Both the position numbers and the translations under genes were made by a program. Source: Anadara kagoshimensis (taxonomy: Eukaryota > Mollusca > Bivalvia > Arcoida > Arcidae). Taken from it: 64,000 nt of DNA. Below are positions 33,212 to 46,600 of this stretch, in pieces. The notes under the pieces were generated by a model. The model was not told the origin of the DNA, ran no database searches, and was given only the letters and a program-made list of their open reading frames with translations. Position 1 is the first letter of the stretch. Every line of letters begins with the position of its first letter. Location of the stretch: the NCBI GenBank assembly GCA_021292105.1, contig CM037873.1, positions 11,943,489 through 12,007,488 on the forward strand, read 5' to 3'.

Positions 33212-36200
33212 ATGGAGGGAGACGACGGTGGAGTCGACATTAAAAACGACATGGATGGTGCCAATGAAGACGTTCCTGATGACATGGTGATGAAATCAAA
33301 TGTTTTTAAAGCTATCGAGTTTGAGGAAATTTATCGAAATGAAAATACTGGAAATAAGCCAATTATACAAAGGATTCGATCGTCTGCTGGTAAAATTTGT
33401 ACAAAACCTTGGTGGAAAAGAAGTCTTCTTGCAAATGTTCCTATAATTAAGAACTTAAAAAATTATAAAATAAAAGAAGACCTTCCGAGTGATATTATAT
33501 CTGGGATGACGGTCGGTATTATGCAAATTCCTCAAGGTTTGTATTTTATCTCCAATTTTGTAAATAATGTTTTATAATATTCATCACAATAATTTCGTTA
33601 TAATAATTTTTTTTGACAGTGGAGATGCAGTTGGTCAGTTTGAGTTAGGGGATAGGTGGGCGTAACGTGATGGTTGATACTCGATCTGACCTTTCTATAA
33701 TATTTATGTACTTTTACTTAAATACAGGATGCATGTTGAATCAAATACAGTGATTGTGTGTATGTGGATATCGAGTGAGATTTAGCCGCAGCACACTAAG
33801 ACCTGACCTAGAAAATTAACGTGTAAACGCCTCTTTTGAATGCACAAACGACCGTGACCCACTTAAATTTTATAGCAGTGGGAGAAATAAACCATAAACA
33901 CATAAATCTATAAGATTTATAACGATCTAAACAACCTTTTAATGTTTCTGTCAATACTCTGAAGGAGGAAGATGTCGCCTTGTCATTTATTTTCTTCTAT
34001 AAACTGTTTGTTGTCATTTTCAGCTTTAAATACACAAAAATGGGGAATATGATACACGTGTTACCGGGTACACATGTTTACACAGCACCTTATACAGTAC
34101 AGACCTGTCCAAAGTTTAACACTAAGCTAACGAAAACTTGGGAGTCGAAGCTCGAGTGCCGAGATATGGACAGCTAGTGACTGAAAGCTGTAAAGGTACA
34201 GATTGCAGTTACCAAAAAGCTTCCGAAATGTAGCTAAAGAGGAACCAAGATAAGCTCCCGATTCTAGTCGTTAGCTTGGTGTTAAACTTTTGACAGGTCT
34301 GTACTAAATGTTGAGGACTTAAATTTACAATAATTTTACTTAATGTTATAAATGTTGAAATAACTCTGTTTTTTGTTCAATACCTCATACTCCAGGTGCA
34401 TTTTGATTTAATTTGGTATGTTGAGGCCTTGCCTTCTCTGGGACACTTTTTGTGTTGTATTCCAGTCGCACAATAAGGCATGTAGACATGAGATATGACG
34501 ATTTTGAAAAAAAAATCATAAAACAGTAAATGAGTGTCAACAACAACAACAACAACAACAAAAATAATAAATAAATAAACGAAACAAAAAACCACATTAT
34601 AAAGTTTATAAAACTTTGAACTTTGTAAACAAATGATCATTTCGAATTGACAGTAATAGAAATAAAGAAGAATTCGTTCAACACGCTCTCATCCCTAATT
34701 GAAAATTCACCGGATTTTTTTTTGATTTTTGATTTTTTTCTCAAAAAAATTATAATTAAACTCGATCACACTCTGTTGTTTATATATCTACTTTATTTCT
34801 TGGTAACATTAAGAATAAACCACAATATGGTACACATTACAAGTAAAGTTTAAAAAAAAAAGATTACACAAATGTTTCGCCTTGTCGGTATTTCGTGTAA
34901 CACGTGTATAGTTAACGGTTTACACTAGTTAGTTACTTTTTGCCTTGGGTTTCTTCCTTAAAGCTGCTACTGTGATAAATATTTTATTTAAATTCAAATG
35001 TCATCTGCCGTTATGATTTACAATGATAAAAAGATTAATGATGCAAAACGTTCTCGGATATCTGGTATCTTATTGCAATAAAAGTTAATAGTAACTGAAA
35101 CATATACTTGGTTAGAACAACCGATGCAATCAAAAACAAACACAAATCAATCCAAAAAGCGAAACTGACAAATCGAGTTAAACACGTGAACTTCCACTAG
35201 GGAAGTGAGGACTGGTGCTCCGGAAATGTAAGCACATCCTGTTTAGCTTGGTAATCCGCCACGTTGTTAGGAACGTGGAACTATGGGGCGTCGAATATAT
35301 CCAGGCTAGTTTTTGATATAGAAACATCGACAAAACAACAACAAACTAATATAGCAATAGAACAAATTTTAAAAAAGCATCCCAATCCTTCTTGTAAAGT
35401 TAATAGAAATTCTGTTCATTAAAGTGAACAATTACCTTACAAAGCCCAAGCAATATATACGAACGTACAGCTTAGGCTTTCCAAATGAAGACTTATTGTA
35501 TTGAGCAATAATCTTGAGAACAAATTGTAATTTGTCAAGATGTAATCAAAATATCATCAACACTAATACTGACCATAATCTACCATAAATGGCATAAAAA
35601 GCAATCACAAATTTATAACAGGAGGCGAATATTATGTATTGAATACTTTTTTGTTTATCCTGCTATAGCTCATTGTATAAAACAATGTTTAAGGCTATTG
35701 TAAGAATTATGTGGTAATGTTTCATGATATATGCCACTCAACGTCAAAAGATTTAGAATAAATCACAATATGGTTCACATGACAAGTAAAGTTTGTAAAA
35801 TAAAAGACTACACAAATGTTGCGCTTTGACGATATGTCGTATACCGTCATCAACTTCTAATATTATTAAAGTATATTCAAGCCTTGATTTTATAGCTTGA
35901 TATCTTTATATTTCATATTTTATTCATTTCAGGTATGGCTTATGCTTTACTTGCCAGTTTACCGCCTATTTGTGGATTATACATGTCCTTCTTTGCTCCA
36001 CTTATATACTTCTTCCTTGGTACCTCCAGACACGCATCAATGGGTATGTACTATAAATCATCAAAATATACCATTCCATGTTCAAATCGCAATCACAAAC
36101 ATACCATTCCATGTTCAAATCGCAATCACAAACATACCATTCCATGTTCAAATCGCAATCACAAACATACCAGTCAATGTTCAAATCGCAATCGCAAACA

Positions 36201-39200
36201 TACCAGTCCATGTTCAAATCACAATCGCAAACATACCATTCCATGTTCAAATCGCAATCACAAACATACCATTCCATGTTCAAATCACAATCACAAACAT
36301 ACCAGTCCATGTTCAAATCGCAATCACAAACATACCAGTCAATGTTCAAATCGCAATCGCAAACATACCAGTCCATGTTCAAATCACAATGCAAACATTC
36401 CAGTCCATGTTCAAATCACAATCACAAACATACCAGTCCATGTTCAAATCACAATGCCAAACATTCCAGTCCATGTTCAAATCACAATGCCAAACATTCC
36501 AGTCCATGTTCAAATCACAATGACAAACATACCAGTCCATGTTCAAATCACAATGCCAAACATTCCAGTCCATGTTCAAATCACAATGCCAAACATTCCA
36601 GTCCATGTTCAAATCACAATGCCAAACATTCCAGTCCATGTTCAAATCACAAACACAAACATACCATTCCTTGTTCAAATCACAATGACAAACATACCAG
36701 TCTATGTTCAAATCACAATCACAAACATACCAGTCCATTCATGTTCAAATCACAATCACAAATACAAACATGCCAGTCACAATCACAAATATATACCGGT
36801 CGGTGTTCAGATCACAATCCCAGACAATCATACCAGTCCATGTTGAAACCACAATCACAAAAGCAAAGTAAAAATCTTCGAAAAACTTGCAAATTAAGTG
36901 AACAAGGAAATCTACCAGGGAAGTGAGGCTTGGTGCTTCTTAAGATACAGAACATGTCTGTCGAAAGTTTAAAATTAAGCAAATGAATAAGTGCTGAATC
37001 GACAGTTTGTCTACGCGCATCGTTAGCTATATCTCGACAACTATTTTGGCTGCTGATATTTATCTCTCGACAGCTTTTTGCCACTCGGTATGGACATATC
37101 GGCTTCGCGGCCTCTTCTCGTTTTCGTTAACATGGTATTAAACTATCAACAGGTCTATACTGTAAGCTCTTCCACACGCCACGTGTGAAATGAAATGTTG
37201 GAATAGAAAGAACATGCATGGAATTATGAAATGTCGGATATATCTAGGATAATTATAAGATATATAGACACAATACTTAGCATGGCGACCATAAAGCTTT
37301 ATTAGAACCCTTGATAAATATAGATACTTTTAATCAAATAAAATATACATTGGACAATATAGTTAGAACCACAAAAATGCCACTGCATAGCAGTGTGTTA
37401 ATAAAAAACAACCATACCGATGTGCAAGTCGCAATCCCAAAGCAAAGTTAAACTTTTGAAGCTGGCAAATTAGGTTAAACACCAACCAGGGAAATAAGGT
37501 CAGGTGCTAAGAAAGAATAAGCATCTCCTGTTTGGTTAGCTACACCCGCCGTAAATTGAGGTAAAAAACTATGGAACGTAAAATATATCCAGTGTAACTT
37601 ATCGACAATAAGGTGATGGCTGCCATAAAACGTTTTGAGGGCATTGGTCAGGCTCAAGAATTTATTTGTAAGCAGTTTGCTTCGCTGTATAAAGTTCCTG
37701 TAGTTGGGGAAAAGCTCTACCATAGTGTATTAATTGTAAGACAAAAACGCCATAAGCAGGTTAAATTTTAGAAGACATATGCAAACTCATGTGATAAAAA
37801 CTCCACTATCAGTAAGCGCCAGTAGTATTGACAAAATGTTGACCATTTGGAAATGACAGTAACAATCACACAATGACGCTGTTAAGATAATATTATACAT
37901 GTTCCCGCTTTGTCTTATGTTTTAGGCTCACCCTATAAACACGGTGCCAATTTTTGACAAGAACTGCATACAGTTATTAAAGCTGTTAATACTGCCTAAA
38001 TTATGCAATGAATATACTTCAAAGTGTATCATAGAGTCACCGTTAAGTGCTTCAAAGAAATTGCATGTTTGCTTTTCTATACCAAGCCTCAGTTACAAAT
38101 TGCTTCAAATTCCTGCGTCATTTTACTGGGAAAACTTATCTTACTATGTAAAGATACCAATGTAAGATAAATACGAAGTTTAATTCTGGTTGTATGTTTT
38201 GCTTTTAATCGGTAACATTTGTTAAATTATTTGTTTATTATTCTACAATATAGGTACCATAGCCATCGTGAGCCTGATGATAGCATCTGTACTAGACACA
38301 GCACTTGGTCCGGAGGTTAAAGACAGCAACGCCAGCAATGGTGGTAATTTATCTGTAACAGTGGTGACAATGGCTAGTTCTAATATCACCACTGATCCCG
38401 TGTACAATACTACACTCAGTTATAACAATACTGTTACACCGAGTTCTGGTGGTGGAGAATCACAATTTACAGAAAGAGAACAGCAAAAGATAGCTTTGGC
38501 AACTGCACTATCTTTCCTGTCGGGGTTGATTATGGTAAGATATCTGGTTCTCTCAACCAAATTTTACTTTTGGGACACTGTCTTGTTGTTACCCGACATC
38601 TGAACCCACTTGACCCAACCCTAGTGCATGCCTTCCTATAGTTAAGGTCTGGGACAATAAAAACCATTGATCATAAAACCTTTTACTTTTGGTTAACCAA
38701 TCCTACTAACATTTTCATCTTACATCCGTTAAGATTAAAACCTGCTAACATCGGAGTTTTTTTTTCTACAAAAGAAATGAAGGATGTGCCAAGGTGTGAT
38801 TCAACTATTCTTAACTAAACAAGTTTTGCAATTATTTGTTAATGCCTTGCAAAAGTAGATACCAAGAACAGTCCGACTAATCAGCCCACTAAACCCCATT
38901 TTAATTTTTGACTTTTTTGGGGTTGCAAGTCAAAAATTAAAATTGGGGTTTAGTGGGCTGATTAGTCGGACTATGTCATGTAATACTTTTTAATTTTTAA
39001 TAAAATAATGCTTTCAAAAGTAGCACATGACAAAATAATGCTTTCAAAAGTACCACATGACAAAATAACGCATTCAAAAGGACCACATGACAAAATAATG
39101 CATTCAAAAGTACCACATGACAAAATAATGCATTTAAAAGTACCACATGACAAAATAACGCATTCAAAAGGACCACATGACAAAATAATGCATTCAAAAG

Positions 39201-42200
39201 TACCACATGACAAAATAATGCATTCAAAAGTACCATATGACAAAATAATGCATTTAAAAGTACCACATGACAAAATAACGCATTCAAAAGGACCACATGA
39301 CAAAATAATGCATTCAAAAGTACCACATGACAAAATAATGCATTCAAAAGTACCACATGACAAAATAACGCATTCAAAAGGACCACATGACAAAATAATG
39401 CATTTAAAAGTACAACATGACAAAATAATGCATTCAAAAGTACCACATGACAAAATAATGCATTCAAAAGTACCACATGACAAAATAATGCATTCAAAAG
39501 TACCACATGACAAAATAATGCATTCAAAATTACCACATGACAAAATAATGCATTCAAAAGTACCACATGACAAAATAATGCATTCAAAAGTACCACATGA
39601 CACAATAATGCATTCAAAAGTACCCCATGACAAAATAATGTATTTAAAAGTACCCCATGACAAAATAATGCATTCAAAAGTACCACATGACACAATAATG
39701 CATTCAAAAGTACCACATGACAAAATAATGCATTTAAAAGTACCACATGACAAAATAATGCATTCAAAAGTACCACATGACAAAATAATGCATTCAAAAG
39801 TACCACATGACAAAATAACGCATTCAAAAGGACCACATGACAAAATAATGCATTTAAAAGTACCACATGACAAAATAATGCATTCAAAAGTACCACATGA
39901 CAAAATAATGCATTCAAAAGTACCACATGACAAAATAATGCATTCAAAAGTACCACATGACAAAATAATGCATTCAAAATTACCACATGACAAAATAATG
40001 CATTCAAAAGTACCACATGACAAAATAATGCATTCAAAAGTACCACATGACACAATAATGCATTCAAAAGTACCACATGACAAAATAATGCATTTAAAAG
40101 TACCACATGACAAAATAATGCATTCAAAAGTACCACATGACACAATAATGCATTCAAAAGTACCACATGACAAAATAATGCATTTAAAAGTACCACATGA
40201 CAAAATAATGCATTCAAAAGTACCACATGATAATTGTATCAGATACGTGCTAATTAAAAATTAAAGTTATAGTATTGTAGTATTTACGTTTAATAGTACA
40301 TGTGTATATAATACGTGTAACTGGTTTAGTTTACGTTACCAGAGCAAGTCAACATAACGTTTAAATCGACACTATACTGAATTCATTGATATAGATGTTC
40401 ATTCATGTACAAAAATATTCAAATCGTAAAGAATTCATGCAGAAAACAAGTCATATATGTGTTTATATTTAACCGCACTATCTCTGGTCATGCATCTGTC
40501 TCCGATTATTCAAACTTGTAGAAAAAATTAATCATTATGCATTGCAAATACATCTCATTTACGTTTTGCTTGTGGGTAATATTTTATCTTGGGGCTTGTT
40601 TTATAATAAGTGACATTCACAGTTGAATGTATTATTTAAATTCTCAAACATATCTTAACAGCTTGTTTCTGTGTATTTAATTAAGAAGTAAAAACAAAAC
40701 AATAGTGATAACAGTAATAATGTACAGAACCCCTAAAACGACACTCTAAAACGTATTATGTCGGTGACGTCCCAGTTTCATGTTCCTTTTTACACAATTT
40801 TGATGACACAAGTGGCGGGTGTAGCTAGCTAAACAAGAGGTGCTTACCATTCCAGAGCATCCGGCCTCACTTCCCCTGGTTGACGTTCACGTGTCTAACC
40901 TAAACTGTCAGTTCCAAAGTTTTTTTTACTTTACTTCTGGATTGTGATTCGGACATGGATTAGTATGTTTGTTTTTGATTTGTAAATACACCACCTGACT
41001 GACGAGTGGGGATGCACTCTATATGATATTGGTGATTCGGACCACTTTGTGAGGTCACCGACATATCTAGTTATAAATATTTCAATAGAATATTTTACAT
41101 TGCTGCCATAGAAACGATATTGGCTTCATATTACATGTTTCTTTGTTTGAATGTTTAATACAGAAAAGTACACACTTTTTGACCAGTTGACATGTTTAAT
41201 TTTTAGATGGTAATAGAAAAACGAATTCATGGACTTTTCCTAACTGAAAGTAGCTTTGGTGTGAATTGACCTCTTGTTTACATGTCATCGTACAAATCAA
41301 TGAAAAAAAAACAAACATACTAATCCATGTCAGAATCACAATCCAGAGGCAAAGTAAAAACCAAACATACTAATCCATGTCCGAATCACAATCCAGAAGC
41401 AAAGTAAAAAGAAACATACTCACTAAACTTTGGAACTGACAAGTTAGGTTAGACACGTGCATCCTCAATGAACTCAAGATTACAAAATGTACAAAATGCT
41501 ATTTTGATTAACAATATTTTTATTGCTTACTTTGTAACAACTAGTAATTCTTAAGGTTATATTCACTTTCTTCTTATATTCAGGTATTTTCTGTTATGAT
41601 TTGACTCGTTTTGAAAACAAAATCTTAATACTGAATTCGGGCAAAAATTAAAAGAATTATTTTTACTGTTTGAATTATTAAGACGTATACCGAAAAACTT
41701 TTTTATAATGGGTTATTGGTTATGTCCATTGCCATAAGAAGGTACATTAGATACATTTTACTATTTAACAAGTATATAAAACAAACAAACAAGCTCTCAA
41801 AAATACCCCCGCTCCCAAAAATCCATGGGATCATTTTTAAATAGGAGGTGCACATCTACATTATATCACAAAGATTGTGTGAAAGTTTCATAAACATCAA
41901 TTGAAGGGTTAAGGAGGAGTTGCGGATAAGAGATAGGTACCCTAATGTGTAACGGAAGGACGGACGGACATCCCTATCACTATATCCCCCCCCCCCCACT
42001 TATTAAGCGGGGGTATAATAAAAAACAAACACACTAATCCATGTCCGAATCACAATCCAGAAGCAAAGTTAACAAGTTAAGTTAGACACGTGAACTTCCA
42101 CCAGGGAAGTGAGGCCGGTAAGTACCACCTGTTTAGCTAGCTACATCTGCCACGTATGTAATCAAAATTGAGTGAAAGGAACATGGAACTATGGGACGTC

Positions 42201-43636
42201 AAATATATCCAGGGCAATCCTGGACACAGAACAATCTATACAGCTAGTTTATAATGCATGCGAAAGGGCTTATGTTATTGGGATGAAATGGTTTATATTT
42301 GGCACTGTGTTGGTTATATACATGACTCATTGAAGGCTTCTCATAGACTGACTAAATAGTTTACCTTAAACAAATCACAAGACTGCAAGATAACTGATGT
42401 TTCCAACATGAAGAATTATTTTAGTGACTATTCCACTCAGTTTAATTTCTCGGATTAATTGATTACCTCTCTTCTATTTCAATATAACCCATAATTTCCA
42501 ACTTTTTAAATTGTTTTTGATTTGTAGATATTTCTTGGAAAATGTCGAATGGGTGTCATAGCAACATACATGTCCGAACCAATGGTTAGCGGTTTTACAT
42601 CTGCAGTTGCCATTCATGTTACAATAAGCCAAGCTAAACATATTTTGGGCATCACTGGCGTCCCTCGGTTTAATGGAGTTTTTAAAGCTGTTAGGGTAAG
42701 TGGTCGTACTTTGTGTATTTTCTTTACCCTCATTTGGACACATTAATCAATTATTCAATAATTTTCAAATATTTCAATTTTTTGTATAATAAAAGGGAAA
42801 ATATTTGTTTGTCGACTTTTAAAGAAGATTTTTTATTCAAGTTCTATAAATATATGTACTTGTCGTGAAATACATGTACATAAAATAACTGTATACTTTG
42901 AATTTGAATCACGCTTAAAATTCTATATACCAGTATTTCCGTATTTAACATCATTATGTGCAGCAACAGTTGAAATGATAGTTAAATTTGTACTTCGCAC
43001 ATGTATAAAATTTTAGCTATGGGGTTCGCCGCTGTACCACGTAATAACTCTCTAAGTTTGTGCGGAACAACGGTTTCCATTGGATATGGAATCATATCGG
43101 TCCATATTTTCCTGTAAAACGACGTTTTTCGGGAATTGGCGACGTTAACGTTTTCTATTGCGTCCAGCACAAACGTTAAGGGTTGTTGATCGCGTGGTAC
43201 GACGGCGTACCCCATTGTTGTGTCGATAAAAATCATTTTTATGCAAGTTTATTATACCGACTGCAGTTTAAAATTACAGACAGCCATTGCCCATTCATAA
43301 ATGTTTTATTTCTTTCAGACAGTGATTGGTTTATTCCAGAACATCACGACATTTAATGTAGCCACATTCCTGATATCATTTATATGTATAGTAGTGATGT
43401 ACATAGTAAAAATACACATCAACCAGAGATTTAAACCAAAACTAAAGATTCCTATACCAATAGAAATTATAGTGGTAACTAACTAACTCTCTCTCTCTCT
43501 CTCTCTCTCTCTCATGTCTTCTCCTGGTCAGTTATATGTATAGTAGTGATGTACATAGTAAAAATCCACATCAACCAGAGATTTAAACCAAAACTAAAGA
43601 TTCCTATACCAATAGAAATTATAGTGGTAACTCTCT

Positions 43637-43673
<37 letters not shown>

Positions 43674-46600
43674 TTCTCTCATATTACTTATTAACACACA
43701 GGCGCAAACTATACCACCGGTATCGGTAATAATAAAGTGTTGCCTTTGTATTTAATCATGTTACCGGTATTCTACGCTTTGTTTGTTGTAAAACCCTAAA
43801 ATATTAAATTAGACTCTATGTACACATTGCCATTGAAATTCATTACTATTGTATATTTCCAGGTAATACTGGCAACACTTGCGTGTCATTTTGGACTGTT
43901 CGAACAAAATTACAGAGTTGATGTGTTAAGGGACATACCCGCCGGGTAAGATTCCGTTCAGTTTCAAATAGCATATTTAAAATATTGTTATAATTCGTAA
44001 TTGTGTTTTGAGGGGCGAGTCAACAGTATTCCATTGATATTGAGGCGATCGGTGCAGTGATGGTAGGAAAAACCGAAGTGACAACCTTCGACAATTGCAC
44101 TGACAAACGTTCCCATAGTGGGATCTTTCAGAGAGGTATTGAAACCTAGACGCAGGGAGATGTTGTTATCTGAAAATCGCGCTTTAGACCATTAGATGTC
44201 ACAGAGAGAAGCTTTTCTTTTATTAGCAACATTTTCTTTCACCTACCTTCCAGTCATCTTGTATTGTCAATATGTACCATATTCTACATGCAATTGTGCT
44301 TGCTCTGGAACTTAGTCGTCGATCACTTTCATTTTCCAACAACCGATGCCCCATAAAGTGTAGTTATGATTTGTTCTATTGGAAATATTCAATATTCATT
44401 TAAAATGCATTGCAAAGTTTGTTGTTGCTTTATCATTATAAATGGGGATTTATGGGGATGCTATCCCAGTTTTACACATCATTTTTGCAATACATACTGG
44501 CATTACAATTACCTGTATACGTTCAGATTTCCACAGCAAATATGTATTATATTGAACATTTTACATTCAGATTACCACAGCCGACCATACCAAATCCAGG
44601 ATTAGTTTTACCTTATATAAAGGACGCTATTATCATAGGGGTAGTGGCGTTCACACAGTCTGTCTCCATGTCTAAAATACTCGCCAGAAAAGATAACTAT
44701 AGCATAAACCCTAGTCAGGTAAGCTAATATACTAGTGTCCCATCACATTGCTTATGACGCCAACGAAAGGCTACACTTAAGCGGTATGACAAACGTAATG
44801 ACTTCATTTTTTCTATTGTCAATTTTCTTTTTCTATGCGGCAATATACCTGCATCTATTTTATATTGTATATTTGTTTGGCAATTAATACGCCATGGTAG
44901 AGCTTTTTTCCTAATATAGGGACTTTTTACAACAAAACAGACTGCTTTCAAATAAATTGTTGATGCAGGTATATTGCAAGCCCGGGCTTATCAAGATCGT
45001 CAAAAAGGTCATCACAGTATTGTTGATAAGTATGATTTCTATTTTTTACGTGGCGAGTGTAGCTAGCTAAAAGAAGTTGCTAACCCTTCTAGAGCACCCG
45101 GCGCAGCTTTTCTTGCTTTTGGATTTTGACATGGTTGAGTATGATTTATTTACAGCTTACAACGCTTATGATTTCTTTGGGACTGTGATTTTGACATGGT
45201 TGAGTATGATTTATTTTACAGCTTACAACGCTTATGATTTCTTTGGGACTGTGATTTGGACATGGTTGAGTATGATTTATTTTCAGCTTACAACGCTTAT
45301 GATTTCTTTGGGACTGTGATTTGGACATGGACCGTCACGTTTGTGTTTGATTGGTACGACGAACGTTTTAAATCACAATCCATTTGTCGAAAATATTATG
45401 GGGTTTGGTGCAATATTATGCGCTTATTCAAATATTTTGTCCAGAAAACAATATTGTAGACATAATCTTAAAGCCAGAGGTTCAGTAATGTCAAGTTTTG
45501 AAAGGAGGTCATATTTTAGTATAATTCTTAGTAGGTCTTCTTAGTCCTAGGAAACAATATACTGGGCATATTATACATGACACTAGGTGTCGCGCTGGTT
45601 GTTTATACAAAAGACAAAAACCTTAACACAGTTATATGAAGTTCTGTTTAAATTTTCCTTCCTTGTTAACATATTCTAAGTTTGACTCAGAGATTAAATA
45701 TTCTGAATGTTAAATCAAATTAAACCAGAGGAAAAACTAAAGTGTTGTTGGTTTCTAAATCAAGTTGTTTCAAAACTCCATAAAACTGACCTGTAACAGT
45801 ATGCAATGACAAGCAGAATATCAGATATAGTTATCATCCATCTCTCTGCTATCGATGATTCCATCAAGTATTATTGTATTTTTGGATCTTTCGGGCTGGC
45901 AAGAGGTATTGACAAGAGTATGTCGCAAGCACCATATTCACCCCTATAAAACAACACTTTTTGTTGTGTATTTGTTGTAACAAATCTTGTTGTATCCGAC
46001 CAGATAGACATTATATAAATATTACATTTCTGATAGGGTGACAGTCCGTATTGTCACCCCGAGAAATTTAATTGTCAAACGAGGCGAAGCCGAGGTTGAC
46101 AATGAATTTCGAGGGGTGACAATATGGACTGTCACCCTATCAGAAATGTAATATTTATTTTATTATACCGATTGTTGATGTTAATTATACTGTGCAACCA
46201 AAGTATACTGGATTGAAAATCATGACAGTCAGCTGTCGTCCGCAAGCAACTTGTGAGACGCTTGTAGCATTTATCTATCATATTTCACATTACTTTAGAA
46301 AAGCGTTTTACTGATTTAGCAAACGGAAGACGAATGCGATCGAACCGCATACGCAGTTTTTCTGCGCATGTGACATTTTTCGTAATATCAACCGCTCACA
46401 TAATGTCACCCTGTGACGTCAGATTTTCTGAAATCCGAGGGTGACATTAAATTTACCCAAACGCTTATTAACCAATCAGATTTCGAGAAATTTACAAAAG
46501 GTATTATAATACATATTACACGATTAAAAAATCAACATTATGATTTATTTTACACATTAACATATACAGTATAATATTTCACTAATAGAAGATTTCATTG

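Noticed and set aside
35897-36926. ORFs of 208-303 aa made of 11-residue repeats
   Set aside because: They come from the 33-bp minisatellite; only 35933-36043 (SLC26 exon 2) within this stretch is coding.
38998-40230. CRISPR-like periodicity
   Set aside because: Repeats are contiguous with no unique spacers, and the genome is eukaryotic.
38971-40264. Long ORFs (409-418 aa) on both strands, repeats of SKVPHDKIMH-type units
   Set aside because: The 30-bp unit is a multiple of three and lacks stops in several frames, so ORFs arise automatically. It lies in an SLC26 intron with no start context or splice support.
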